Below, piece after piece: positions 1 through 8,352 of a stretch of 64,000 nucleotides of DNA. Source of the stretch: Enteractinococcus helveticum. GTDB taxonomy: Bacteria > Actinomycetota > Actinomycetes > Actinomycetales > Micrococcaceae. The notes under the pieces are model-generated. The model worked only from the letters and a program-made list of their open reading frames with translations. It was not told the DNA's origin and did no database searches. Where the stretch lies: contig NZ_LXEY01000021.1 of NCBI RefSeq assembly GCF_001657475.1, forward strand, positions 186,001 through 250,000, written 5' to 3'. Within the stretch, counting starts at the first letter, position 1; each line of letters begins with the position of its first letter. Position numbers and translations under genes: made by a program.

Positions 1-16
1 GCGTTGATATGCGGCA

Positions 17-1174
17 TCAGCTCATCAGCGTCAGGATGTAGACGGAAAAAATCATCAGGTGTGCCATGCCGTGGACGGCGGTGGCACGTCCGCCCAAAAA
101 TGATGCGAAGGTCAGCAGCAGGCTGACCGCTAGCAATATCATGTGCGCGGGGCTTTCACCCAGAATCACGGATTGACCGGTGACCATCCCGATGATCAGG
201 ACCACCGGGATGGTCAGGCCGACCGTGGAGACCAATGCACCGTGGCACAGATTGCTCACGCGTTGCATTTCCCCGGCGGCGGCCGCGCGCACTGTGGTGA
301 CGGTTTCGGGTAGGAACACGATCGTGGCAATCACAATGCCCGACAGTGCTACGGGAGCGCCCGCCCGATCCAGCAGGGTATCCAGGTAGGTGGCCATGTC
401 GTGGGATAGCAGCACGATGGGTAGGACGGTGGCGACGAGTAGTAGCGTGCGGGCGAGGATTTCGCTTCGATGTACCCGAAGAATCTGACCGATGCTGGAG
501 CGTTGCTCGGTCGTTACAGTGCCGCGCTCAGCCGGGTCGAGATTCGCAGAAACCGTGGGTTCTTGGAAATCTGTGCGCTGGCGTCCAGTTTGGAAATACA
601 GGAACAACCCATAAACCAGGATCGTCATCGCCACGATTGGGATAGCTTGACCCACCGAGTACTGGCCGTCGTCGCCGATGAAAGCTGGCAACACCAGCCC
701 CACGGTGAGCAGCGGCAACAAGATGCCGAGATAGGCCCCGACACCCGTGCGATTGACACGCAGTTTGGCGTGTCGCAACCCGCCGACGATCAGTGCCAAG
801 CCCACCACGAGGTTCAGAATGATCATGGACACGGCCATGACTGAGTCGCGGGCAATCGTTGGGTGTTCGCCGGGACCCAGCATTACGGCGGCAATCAAGA
901 TGACTTCGATCATGACGATCGACATGGTCAGAATCAGGGTGCCGTAGGGATCGCCGAGCCGTCGTGCTAGGTGTTCTGCCTGAGTAACCACGCCGAAGGC
1001 AGCACAAATAATGACGGCGACGATAGCCACCAGGATGATCACGAGCGCGACCGTTTTCTGGGGTGGTTGAAAAAATGTTGAACCGAGCCGGAAGAATACT
1101 ACTGCCGCCCAACCGATGATGAATTGCAGTATGGCACTGGGGGTCAGAATGCTGCGAAGCAGTGCAGAGGTCAT
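17..1174 (-). CDS. Ca2+/H+ antiporter, ChaA-like
   Basis: This 385-residue, very hydrophobic protein is predicted to exchange calcium (or other cations) for protons at the cytoplasmic membrane. About eleven membrane segments can be seen. The first half contains the stretch GDPYGTLILTMSIVMIEV, typical of the acidic cation-binding helix of the CaCA family in its ChaA-like branch, and the second half has the matching FLPETVTTVRAA repeat. The two halves are separated by a hydrophilic loop near residues 195-235. Length fits the family. No clear Shine-Dalgarno lies before the ATG. The gene stands alone, downstream of an NTF2-like gene on the same strand. Substrate choice between Ca2+, Na+ and K+ cannot be read from the sequence. 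Confidence 0.85.
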   Translation of the reverse strand: MTSALLRSILTPSAILQFIIGWAAVVFFRLGSTFFQPPQKTVALVIILVAIVAVIICAAFGVVTQAEHLARRLGDPYGTLILTMSIVMIEVILIAAVMLGPGEHPTIARDSVMAVSMIILNLVVGLALIVGGLRHAKLRVNRTGVGAYLGILLPLLTVGLVLPAFIGDDGQYSVGQAIPIVAMTILVYGLFLYFQTGRQRTDFQEPTVSANLDPAERGTVTTEQRSSIGQILRVHRSEILARTLLLVATVLPIVLLSHDMATYLDTLLDRAGAPVALSGIVIATIVFLPETVTTVRAAAAGEMQRVSNLCHGALVSTVGLTIPVVLIIGMVTGQSVILGESPAHMILLAVSLLLTFASFLGGRATAVHGMAHLMIFSVYILTLMS

Positions 1175-1220
1175 GAAGAGGCCAGAATATTTCTGCGGGC
1201 CGTCCCGGCACTGAGGTCAT

Positions 1221-1240
1221 CGTCCGGGTCGTCCCGGACG
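1221..1240. other. short hairpin between chaA-like and NTF2-like genes
   Basis: A perfect 8-bp inverted repeat (CGTCCGGG / CCCGGACG) with a 4-nt loop lies in the 114-bp gap. On the plus strand it is followed by TGTTTTG, but no plus-strand gene ends here. On the minus strand it has no T tract. It could be a weak terminator of the NTF2-like gene or a leader hairpin of the antiporter. Confidence 0.3.
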
Positions 1241-1288
1241 TGTTTTGCACACGATACGATGCTAGCCCAGTGACCTCGAATTCGCGAG

Positions 1289-1696
1289 TTACCGCCTATT
1301 GTTGATCTCAACCAGATAGCTGCGGATCGTTTTGATCTTGGCCGTCTTGGAGTGTCCGGCAAAGATGAAGACGTGATTAAACGCGATCTCCGTGCCGTCG
1401 GTATACGTCACGCGCCCATCTGCGCCACAGTCAGTGCCGTGGGTAATCACGGTGTGTAGGTGCAAGGCTGTTGCTGACGGTTGGGATTCCACCCACGAGG
1501 TGGAGTCGTCCCCGCCCTGCAACTGGGCTGGCCCAAGGATGTCCCAGTCAACATCGTCTTTCAAGCTTTCTTGTACTTGCGGTATGTCGCGTTGACACAG
1601 CGCGATGAGAAAGTCCCGTATCACCGCTTTGCGTGGTGCATTGCCACAGTGTTCGGGAATATCGATGACGTCCAAGGTGCCAGCTGATTGGGTCAT
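1289..1696 (-). CDS. NTF2-like / SnoaL-like protein
   Basis: This 135-residue soluble protein has the look of the nuclear transport factor 2 superfamily. A helical N-terminus (residues 20-45) leads into DDVDWDILGP and then a series of beta strands with VTYTDGTEIAFNHVFIF and the closing KTIRSYLVEI strand. Such cone-shaped folds serve as small-molecule binding domains or as ketosteroid-isomerase-like enzymes. No catalytic set can be assigned, so the function is unknown. The ATG is preceded by GGAGACACG, a good ribosome binding site. It lies just after the terminator of the ugp-type operon and so is probably transcribed by itself. Confidence 0.6.
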   Translation of the reverse strand: MTQSAGTLDVIDIPEHCGNAPRKAVIRDFLIALCQRDIPQVQESLKDDVDWDILGPAQLQGGDDSTSWVESQPSATALHLHTVITHGTDCGADGRVTYTDGTEIAFNHVFIFAGHSKTAKIKTIRSYLVEINNRR

Positions 1697-1724
1697 GGGA
1701 TCGTGTCTCCTGGAGCAAATAGCA

Positions 1725-1755
1725 AAGGTCAGGGGGCGTGTGCTCCCCTGACCTT
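1725..1755 (-). terminator. intrinsic terminator after the ugp-type operon
   Basis: An 11-bp perfect stem, AAGGTCAGGGG / CCCCTGACCTT with a 9-nt loop, lies 53 bp after the ATPase stop codon. On the minus strand it runs into TTTGCTATTTG. It separates the ABC operon from the NTF2-like gene. Confidence 0.75.
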
Positions 1756-1807
1756 ATTCCTAGCAATTCTATGCGCTCATTGCTAGACGCTTCTTGAAGA
1801 TGCTGGC

Positions 1808-2923
1808 TTATGCTCCTGCACCGATGAGTTTTTCGGTCTTGGCGTCAAAGAACAACACGCGCTGGCGATCGGCGAGCAGTGAGATGCGCTCACCGGCCGC
1901 TGGATCTTGGTCTTTACCGATCCGGGCCACCATTTGGGTACCCTCTGGTGAGCCATGAACCGAACCGTACACGTAGGTATCGGACCCCACGGATTCGACG
2001 AGTTTGATGTCCATGGTGATGCGGTCGGAGTCTGACCCGGCGTCGACGACCGCCTCTTCTGGCACGAAGAGGTCTTCGGGTCGAACACCGACAACGACGT
2101 CGTCGTGGGAAAATTCCAGCTCGGCCGGGACGGGCACGAGGTTGCGTCCGACGCGCACGAAGCGGCCGGTGCCGTTGGACTCGAGTGTGCCGGGCATCAG
2201 GTTCATGGTTGGTGAGCCGATGAAGCTTGCGACGAAGAGCGTTTCGGGGCGGTTATAGAGGTCTTTGGGACGGCCGACCTGTTCGATGCGGCCTGCATTC
2301 ATGACGACGACGCGGTCGCCCATGGTCATAGCTTCGGTTTGGTCGTGGGTGACGTAGACGGTGGTGACCCCCAGGTTGCGTTGCAGCTGGAGGATTTGGC
2401 CGCGGGTTTGCACGCGCAGTTTGGCATCCAGGTTGGATAACGGTTCGTCCATGAGAAAGACTTGCGGGTTGCGCACGATGGCTCGGCCCATGGCCACGCG
2501 TTGGCGCTGACCGCCGGACAGTTGGCGCGGTTTGCGGTCCAGGTACTGGTCGATGTCCAGCAGTTCGGCGGCTTTTTGGATGCGCGCGGTGCGTTCGTCT
2601 CTGGGCATCTTGGCGTTCTTTAGCGCAAACTCCATGTTGCCGGCAACACTCATGTGCGGGTAGAGCGCGTAGTTTTGGAACACCATGGCAATGTCGCGTT
2701 CGGCGGCGGGCACGGTGGTGACGTCGTCGTTATCAAATGCCACGGTGCCTTCGGTGGGCAGTTCCAGACCCGCCAGCATGCGCAGGGTGGTGGATTTGCC
2801 GCAGCCGGACGGGCCAACGAGGACGAGGAATTCGCCGTCGTTGATCGCCAAGTTGATGTCTTGGACCGCGTTGCGTGTGGCGCCGGGATAGCGCAGACCG
2901 ACGTTTGACAGGCTGACGCGCAT
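1808..2923 (-). CDS. ugpC: ABC transporter ATPase, UgpC/MsmX type
   Basis: This 371-residue protein is the ATPase of a carbohydrate-type (CUT1) importer. Walker A GPSGCGKST is at residues 37-45, the signature LSGGQ at 135-139 and Walker B FLMDE at 156-160, followed by a D-loop SNLDAKLR. After about residue 235 comes the OB-fold (TOBE) regulatory domain typical of UgpC and MalK, including VGVRPEDLFVPE. It is the last gene after two permeases and a binding protein, in the ugpA-E-B-C order known from mycobacteria. The start ATG follows AAGGAGAACG. ATPases of this type can be shared among several sugar importers, so it may serve others too. Confidence 0.85.
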   Translation of the reverse strand: MRVSLSNVGLRYPGATRNAVQDINLAINDGEFLVLVGPSGCGKSTTLRMLAGLELPTEGTVAFDNDDVTTVPAAERDIAMVFQNYALYPHMSVAGNMEFALKNAKMPRDERTARIQKAAELLDIDQYLDRKPRQLSGGQRQRVAMGRAIVRNPQVFLMDEPLSNLDAKLRVQTRGQILQLQRNLGVTTVYVTHDQTEAMTMGDRVVVMNAGRIEQVGRPKDLYNRPETLFVASFIGSPTMNLMPGTLESNGTGRFVRVGRNLVPVPAELEFSHDDVVVGVRPEDLFVPEEAVVDAGSDSDRITMDIKLVESVGSDTYVYGSVHGSPEGTQMVARIGKDQDPAAGERISLLADRQRVLFFDAKTEKLIGAGA

Positions 2924-2949
2924 TGTGAGCGTTCTCCTTGCGGGCTAGC

Positions 2950-2977
2950 GGCGGGGACAACTGTTGTCGTCCCCGCC
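2950..2977 (-). other. intercistronic hairpin between ugpB and ugpC
   Basis: Arms GGCGGGGAC and GTCCCCGCC enclose a 10-nt loop, 21 bp after the binding-protein stop codon. There is no T tract on the minus strand. Such hairpins often stabilise the upstream part of an mRNA, which would favour more binding protein than ATPase. This role is inferred from position. Confidence 0.5.
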
Positions 2978-2998
2978 GTGATGTGGTGTTTTTGTGAG

Positions 2999-4336
2999 TT
3001 AGTTGTCCAGCACTGGGGCCAGGTCGGAGTCGTAGAGACCCTGGAGCGTGGTTTGAAGCTCGGTGAGGGTTTCGTCGACATCGGCATCGGTGGTCAGAAT
3101 GCTCTGCAGGGTCTGGGACAGGTTGAGGTCACCGCCAGGCAAAAAGACGCGGGCGAAGTCTTGGGAGCGGGCGTTTTCTAGCTGGTTGACGGCAACTTCG
3201 AAGGCCGGGGTCTCGGCGTAGACGTCAGACATGTCAGCATCGGTGCGCACTGGCAGGTAGCCGGTGCCTGCGGAGAAGGTGGCGGTGTTTTCGGCGTTGG
3301 TAACAAAATCGATGAACATTGCGGCAGCGACTTTGTTTTCGGCCGGGGCTTTTTCGGCGATGCTCAGGCCGGCACCACCGGTTGGGACCACGGCGTTGTC
3401 ACCGGTTGAGCCCAGTGGCAAGAAGCCAACGCCAACTTCGAAGTCAGCGGTTTCCAGGATGCCCGACAGCGAACCGGTTGAGGCAACAACCTGGCTGACA
3501 GCACCTGCGGAGAAGTCGGTCCCGGGGTCGCCGGAGACGACGGTGGCCCAGCCTTCATCTACGGCGTCCTGGGCGAATTCCAGGGCTTCGACTGTTTCAT
3601 CGGAGGAGACGGCGGAGAAGTCCCAGTCGTTGCTCCAGGCGCCACCGTTAGCCCAGATGAGGTTGGACATGGTCCAGGCTGGGTATTCGGCTTGGGGTGG
3701 GAAACCAAATGGTGAGGCGCCGGTGTCAGCATCGGCGAGGGCGGTGGAGTGTTCTTCGACGTCTTCCCAGGTTTCTGGGGCGTCAGTCAGGCCGGCTGCT
3801 TCGTAGTGGTCGGCGTTGTAGTAGAACAACGGGGTGGAACGTGCGTATGGGGCGCCGTAGTGGGAGCCTTCATACAGGTAGTCGCCGTACAGGGCGTCCT
3901 GGTAGGTCGAGGTGTCGGCGCCGATTTCTTCAAATAGTGGGTCCACTGGTGCCAGCGAGCCGTTGAGGTAGTTGGTGAACCAGGTGGCATCGGATAATAC
4001 GACGACGTCGCCGACGTCACCGGAGGCCTGGGCGGTTTGAAAGCGTTCGGAGACTTCTTCGTAGTTGGCGCCGGCGGTGACCAGTTCCACGCTGATGCCG
4101 GTTTCTTCTTCGAAGGCTGCGATCAGTTCGCGTTCGATGTCGATTGAGCCGCCGGGGTGGTTGGACCAGAAGGTGATCGAATCGGCTGGTTCGACCCCGG
4201 AAATATCGGCTGCAGCCGCTTCGGCGTCGTCGCCGGTGCTTCCGGTGGATGGGCCGCACGCGGTAAAGAGTAGTGCGGAGGCGGCGAAGATCGCGCCGGT
4301 GGCCAGCCGCTTGCGGCCGGTGAAGAAAGTAGACAT
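2999..4336 (-). CDS. ugpB: UgpB-like solute-binding lipoprotein
   Basis: This 445-residue protein is the extracellular binding component of the importer. A basic N-terminus and hydrophobic core end in the lipobox LLFTAC, giving lipidated Cys27. The mature part is a cluster B binding protein (SBP_bac_1/8) with ITFWSNHPGG, ETGISVELV and the UgpB-like stretch APYARSTPLFYYNADHYEAA, which in UgpB proteins lies near the glycerophosphate pocket. Substrates of characterised UgpB proteins are sn-glycerol-3-phosphate and glycerophosphodiesters such as glycerophosphocholine. The exact ligand here is inferred. A good ribosome binding site (GAGAGGAACC) precedes the ATG. It is transcribed with the permeases upstream and ugpC downstream. 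Confidence 0.82.
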   Translation of the reverse strand: MSTFFTGRKRLATGAIFAASALLFTACGPSTGSTGDDAEAAAADISGVEPADSITFWSNHPGGSIDIERELIAAFEEETGISVELVTAGANYEEVSERFQTAQASGDVGDVVVLSDATWFTNYLNGSLAPVDPLFEEIGADTSTYQDALYGDYLYEGSHYGAPYARSTPLFYYNADHYEAAGLTDAPETWEDVEEHSTALADADTGASPFGFPPQAEYPAWTMSNLIWANGGAWSNDWDFSAVSSDETVEALEFAQDAVDEGWATVVSGDPGTDFSAGAVSQVVASTGSLSGILETADFEVGVGFLPLGSTGDNAVVPTGGAGLSIAEKAPAENKVAAAMFIDFVTNAENTATFSAGTGYLPVRTDADMSDVYAETPAFEVAVNQLENARSQDFARVFLPGGDLNLSQTLQSILTTDADVDETLTELQTTLQGLYDSDLAPVLDN

Positions 4337-4379
4337 GTTTGGGGTTCCTCTCGGTGATGGGGTGTGGTGTCTTCGGTGG

Positions 4380-5225
4380 TTATTTGACCGCGCCCTGAGT
4401 CAGGCCGGCCACGATGTAGCGCTGCAGGGCAGCGAAGATGATGAGTACGGGGATAATGACTAACACAGCACCGGCCATGAGCACGCCGTAGGATCCGGTG
4501 GATGATTCAATCGAGTTCAGCAGGTTCAAGCCGACCGGCAGGGTCATTTTGTCGGCCGAGTCGACGATGATCAGCGGCCACAAGAAGTTGTTCCATTCAT
4601 TGACGATGGTCACCAGCGACACGGTGGCAATGGTGGGCATGGTCACGGGTACCAGCACAGTCCAGAGGCGTTTCCAGTGACCGGCCCCGTCGAGTTCGGC
4701 GGCTTCGACCAGAGCATACGGCACCGTTTTAAATTGCTGGCGCAATAAGAACGTGCCAAAGGCGGTGCCCAGGCCGGGCAGGATGATGCCCCACAGGGTG
4801 TTGCGCCCGCCTAAGGCTGAGATGGTCAGGTAGTTGGGTAGGATCGCGACTTCCGGTGGGACCATCAGGGCGACCAGGATGCCCAAAAAGATGACGTTTT
4901 TGAATCGGACGTTAATGAAGACCAGCGCATAGGCGGTGGTGATGGCCAGTAGGACCTTGATACACGACCCGACCGCGGTGGTGATGATCGAGTTCAAAAA
5001 CACTTGGCCCAGGGTTACGCGCTCGGCGACCTGGTCGTAATTTTCTAACGTTGGATCACCGGGAAGGAAGGTCGGTGCGGTCGTGACGATTTCGGCCACG
5101 GGTTTGAACGATGAGATCACCATCCACAACAGCGGCAATACGACGATGAGGAGGGCCAGCAGCATGGGCAGATACCCGCCGGCGATGGCCGAGGCGAGGT
5201 TGCGAGGGGTCAGGGCGCGTTTCAT
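4380..5225 (-). CDS. ugpE: ABC transporter permease, UgpE type
   Basis: This 281-residue permease has six predicted membrane segments and the cytoplasmic EAA loop (EAAELDGAGHWKRLWTVLVP, near residue 180) that docks with the ATPase. It belongs to the second permease class of CUT1 importers (UgpE/MalG). Its ATG overlaps the stop codon of the upstream permease by four bases, indicating coupled translation. The spacing to ugpB is 43 bp. Length is normal for the family. Confidence 0.84.
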   Translation of the reverse strand: MKRALTPRNLASAIAGGYLPMLLALLIVVLPLLWMVISSFKPVAEIVTTAPTFLPGDPTLENYDQVAERVTLGQVFLNSIITTAVGSCIKVLLAITTAYALVFINVRFKNVIFLGILVALMVPPEVAILPNYLTISALGGRNTLWGIILPGLGTAFGTFLLRQQFKTVPYALVEAAELDGAGHWKRLWTVLVPVTMPTIATVSLVTIVNEWNNFLWPLIIVDSADKMTLPVGLNLLNSIESSTGSYGVLMAGAVLVIIPVLIIFAALQRYIVAGLTQGAVK

Positions 5226-6187
5226 GCGTAGTGCACCTTCTTCTCCACGAACCGGATCTGGATGAATGTGACCAGAAACAACACGACGAATAGCACCACG
5301 GAGATGGCAGCGGAGTAGCCGGCGCGCTGGTAGGCACCGAAGGACTGCAGGTAGACCTCAAACAAGATGGTGTTGGTACCGTTACCGGATGGGGTCATGA
5401 TGCGCAGCACGTCGAATGCCTGCATGGATGACAGGATGCTGGTGATCAGAATGAAGAGCATGGTGGGGCTCACCAGTGGCAGGGTGACCTTGAAAAATGT
5501 GCGGACGGCGCCGGCACGGTCGATGGCTGCGGCTTCGAGCAGATCGTTGGGAATGGACTGCAGCCCGGCCAGAAAGATGACGGCACAGTACCCTAGGTTC
5601 TTCCAGATGTAGACGATGATGACCATCAACAAGGCCAGATCTGGATCCAAGAACCATTCGGGCGAGTTTTGCCCGAAGTAGGCAAATACGTGGCTGAGCA
5701 CCCCCAGATTGGGGTCGAAGATGAAGCTCCACACCAAGCCGATACCCACACCGGAGAGCACATAGGGTGAGAACACTGCGGTGCGCACGACGGTACGACC
5801 GGGCAGTTTTCGGTTCAACACCACGGCTAGCAGCAGGCCCAGAACCATTGATCCAACCACGGTGGCCACGGTGAAGATGATCGTGACGCGCCAGACTTCC
5901 AGCCCGGTCGCCGAGGTGAAGAATTGGGTGTAGTTCTCCAGGCCAATAAACGTGGCCGTGTCGGACCCAAGGCGCCAGTTGAGCAGCGAGTAGCGAACGT
6001 TGGCGATTAACGGGTAGTAGATGAACAACAGGATCAGGGCAATATTTGGCCCGGCAAAAAGTAAGAAGGTCGTCCAGTTTTTTCTGGAACGTGCTCGACG
6101 AGCTTGCTTATGCTGTTGCGCGGTGTGGCGAACAACCGGGGTGCGTTGTTCTGGATCGGCCTTGGTGGCCGGCGGTCTGATGGACAT
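5222..6187 (-). CDS. ugpA: ABC transporter permease, UgpA type
   Basis: This 321-residue permease is the first gene of the importer operon. It has a basic, hydrophilic N-terminus (about 40 residues), six membrane segments and the EAA loop EAAAIDRAGAVRTFFKVTLP. It is the UgpA/MalF-class partner of the downstream permease. The reading frame stays open to a TTG at 6238, but that TTG lies inside the direct-repeat promoter element, so the ATG at 6187 is preferred. That ATG has no Shine-Dalgarno, and a -10-like element (TAATCT) sits about 9 bp upstream, so the transcript may be leaderless or nearly so. Confidence 0.82.
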   Translation of the reverse strand: MSIRPPATKADPEQRTPVVRHTAQQHKQARRARSRKNWTTFLLFAGPNIALILLFIYYPLIANVRYSLLNWRLGSDTATFIGLENYTQFFTSATGLEVWRVTIIFTVATVVGSMVLGLLLAVVLNRKLPGRTVVRTAVFSPYVLSGVGIGLVWSFIFDPNLGVLSHVFAYFGQNSPEWFLDPDLALLMVIIVYIWKNLGYCAVIFLAGLQSIPNDLLEAAAIDRAGAVRTFFKVTLPLVSPTMLFILITSILSSMQAFDVLRIMTPSGNGTNTILFEVYLQSFGAYQRAGYSAAISVVLFVVLFLVTFIQIRFVEKKVHYA

Positions 6188-6195
6188 AGCTGTTG

Positions 6196-6261
6196 AGATT
6201 AACAGTGGCTGGTAGACGGTTAGGGCCTGCCGGGTCAACGAATCCTAAACCTGCGGTAAAC
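6196..6261 (-). promoter_or_regulatory. ugpA promoter with PHO-box-like direct repeats
   Basis: Read on the minus strand, three 7-mers (GTTTACC, GTTTAGG, GTTGACC) follow each other at exact 11-bp spacing in 6233-6261. Actinobacterial PhoP binds tandem 11-nt units with a GTTCACC-like core, so this looks like a PHO box. A -10-like TAATCT lies at 6196-6201. The -35 position (CCCTAA) is poor, as expected for an activator-dependent promoter. Phosphate-starvation control would fit a glycerophosphate importer. The regulator is inferred. Confidence 0.55.
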
Positions 6262-6325
6262 GAGTCCGGTTTTGTCGGCAACGTCATAGAGTGGAATCGA
6301 TGAAACATGAATCTTCTGGCAACGG
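6231..6325. repeat. left copy of the hrpB/ugp promoter repeat
   Basis: This segment is nearly identical to 8258-8352, at a constant offset of 2027 bp. It spans the PHO-like repeats, the intergenic promoter and the first codons of an hrpB reading frame. Only a few substitutions are seen in the first 90 bp. Homology then continues, much more degraded, to about 6600. Confidence 0.9.
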
Positions 6326-6600
6326 TTCGACTCTTGTAGTGGAGTCTTTCGATATTGTCGCGATCGGTGTGGGGCTACCAGGACCGGTAAAATCACGTAC
6401 GTGCCACCAACAGTGGCCAATCGCCTTTTGACACAGGGTAGGTCCGGCAAGGTGGTGGTCACTCAGCCACGCGTATGACTGCTCGTGCGGCAGTCCGCAG
6501 CTTGGCCTATCTAACTGGTACCTGGCTAGGTAGAAATCGGGGTAGTCGGTGCGCCGGGATCAGCAGACATCCTCGACAACCCGGATTGTGGCCGTCCGAT
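6300..6600 (+). pseudogene. decayed 5' fragment of hrpB
   Basis: From the ATG at 6300 the sequence follows the start of the intact helicase gene at 8327: it begins MKHESSG, then drifts. Matching blocks include the Walker A region (ACCAGGACCGGTAAAATCAC), the motif Ia region (GTGGTCACTCAGCCACG) and GGATCAGCAGACATCCTCGA. About 70 bp before Walker A is missing, and frameshifts and stops interrupt it. Nothing of the helicase remains after about 6600. It cannot encode a helicase. It marks a partial duplication or a replaced native copy. Confidence 0.85.
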
Positions 6601-6891
6601 TCCTGGACTACTCGCGAGACAGATCTCCACTATCACCGATGACAAAGGACATATCGCCGACCTCCTCAAACCAGAGCTGGTACGCGACGAACGTCTCTGT
6701 AATGGCATAGGTGACGAAAGAGCGCCAGGAGGCTGAGTGCCAGAAGTTGCTCTACCGCAAAGAGAACGAGTCCTTGTGGGAGATCGCCAAGACAGTCGTG
6801 TCAAACGACTGCGCGATCCTCGATAAGCAGACTTATGAGTAGGTCGGCGACCACCAAGCCCCCTCGAACTACAGTGGCCAGAGGCGCTTCG
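6601..6891 (+). other. gene remnants of unknown origin
   Basis: No intact gene is present. Two short coding-like stretches read on the plus strand: one ending near 6738 contains GHIADLLKPELVRDERL, and one ending with a TAG at 6839-6841 reads VTKERQEAECQKLLYRKEN followed by ESLWEIAKTVV. Both lack plausible starts. They look like pieces of one or two lost genes between the hrpB fragment and the yhcG relic. I do not recognise the families. Confidence 0.4.
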
Positions 6892-7946
6892 TCATTCTTG
6901 AGTGAGGTCGTCCCACTCCCCCGGACGCCGTGATTCCAGGGCATGGGTGAGGCGGTCCGCCGCCGGCAGCACTGCTTTCTCGTCGGCGGGCAGCATCTCG
7001 TAGGTGTAGGAACTGACGGCCATGGGCCGGGTGACGCCGCTCAAGGCGTACCTAACGACTGACTCGCTCTTGTCTGAGACCATCAGAATGCCGACAGTCG
7101 GGGCGTGCTGCTCACGGCGGAAGAGATCGTCAACGACGCTGACGTAGAAACCGAGCTGACCGGTGTGCTCAGGTTTGAAAGGCCCGGTCTTGAGCTCGAC
7201 AACGATGTAGCGCAGTTGCTCAACGTGGAAGAAGAGCAGATCGAGGTAGAAGTCTTGGCCGTCGATTTCAACGTGACGTTGCCGGTCCACGAACGCCCAT
7301 CCGGTACCGAGTTCTCGGAAAACTTCAACCATGGGTCCATCAAAGCTTGCTCGAAGCGGCGCTCGTCGGCGTCAGCAGTCAGCCCGAGGAAATCGAAGAC
7401 GTACGGGTCCTTTGCCAACTGACGTGCTAGGTCAGAGTCGGGATGTGCAAGCTGTTCGGAGAAGTTCGAGGGGGCAGCGGCCTCACGTCGAATCAGTTGG
7501 TTGGCGATCTGGTGTTGTAGGACGTTGCGTGACCAACCATGCTCCGAGGCGGTCGCGGCATACCATTCACGCTCGGTCTGGTCGTCGACCTTGTCTAGGA
7601 GGAGCCGGATATGGCCCCACGGCAAAAGTCCCACAGGCTGTGGGACTTTTGACCCCAAGGAAGGCCATGCGTCGGCGAAAGACCGCATGTAGAAGAGATT
7701 GCTGCGCGAAAGCCCTCTCATCTCAGGGAACTCTTTCCGCAGGTCCTCCGCCAGTCGCCCAACCACGCCGCTCCCCCAAGGTGCCACTTCCTGCCTCTCA
7801 AGGATGGTGCGTCCGATCCCCCAGTACAGAGTGACAAGCTCGGTATTGAGCGTTCGTTGGGCGGACCGGCGTGACGACCTTACCTGCTCCTTGATTGAGG
7901 ACAGGGCGCTGTCGTACCCCTTGGGGAGGTTTACTTCGGAAGCCAT
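6892..7946 (-). pseudogene. YhcG-like (DUF1016) PD-(D/E)XK nuclease, frameshifted
   Basis: The N-terminal half (7946 to about 7335) reads as a DUF1016 N-terminal domain, with TLNTELVTLYWGIGRTILER, LSRSNLFYMRSFADAWP and LPWGHIRLLLDKV. The C-terminal nuclease half continues in another frame from 7332 to 6892, with GWAFVDRQRHVEIDGQDFYL, DLLFFH, VVELKTG and GQLGFYVSVVDDL. The E-L-K of VVELK and D-L-L-F of DLLFF are the usual catalytic-core landmarks. The break falls at ...GAC CC|ATG..., and one extra C would restore a full protein of about 350 residues. Members of this family are found with restriction-modification and defence genes. The gene is either a recent pseudogene, a slippage variant, or a sequencing error. 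Confidence 0.82.
7623..7651. repeat. 29-bp near-perfect palindrome inside the yhcG relic
   Basis: Arms CAAAAGTCCCACAG (7623-7636) and CTGTGGGACTTTTG (7638-7651) are perfect complements around a single central G. It falls in the coding region for SKVPQPVGLL, just before the conserved LPWGH motif, so part of it is constrained as protein. Confidence 0.8.
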
Positions 7947-8257
7947 GCCTCTAGCCTAGAGCCCAAAACAACCACGATGAGGCACATGTACCACGCGTGA
8001 AAGGCTCCGAGTCCCTCAATATTGCCTGGCTGCTCGGCTGCAACACGAGTATCAAATACTCGTGCATGTGCATGCCTCGGAGGTTGATCTGGCGGCGCAC
8101 CCATATCGTTACATACCACAACACAACCGCTTCTTGTACCCGTTGCTGCATCCCCGCTCGTTACCGACGATCGGGCGGATGGCTGCAGCCGGTGCATTAT
8201 AGGGGCGAGGTATTACCGGTACCCATACGTTTACCGGCTCTGAGCCACTCAACGCTT
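7947..8257. other. gene-free gap upstream of hrpB with a small inverted repeat
   Basis: No reading frame here looks real. A perfect 9-bp inverted repeat with a 3-nt spacer (CACGAGTAT at 8044-8052, ATACTCGTG at 8056-8064) could be an operator for the yhcG relic, whose start lies about 100 bp away. Nothing else is recognised. Confidence 0.4.
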
Positions 8258-8352
8258 CGGGTCAAGGAATCCTAAACTTGCGGTAAACGAGTCCGGTTTT
8301 GTCGGCAACGTCATAGAGTGGAAGCGATGAAACATGAATCTTCCGGTACCAA
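8258..8352. repeat. right copy of the hrpB/ugp promoter repeat
   Basis: This is the intact counterpart of 6231-6325. It includes the same three PHO-like 7-mers (8260-8288, with CTTGACC in place of GTTGACC) and the start of the functional hrpB. Here the repeats face no ugp gene on the minus strand, so on this side any activity would concern the yhcG side or hrpB. Confidence 0.9.

Noticed and set aside
4065..4463. Plus-strand open frames across the ugp genes and most other long genes
   Set aside because: They are antisense shadows in GC-rich coding DNA without ribosome binding sites or domains.
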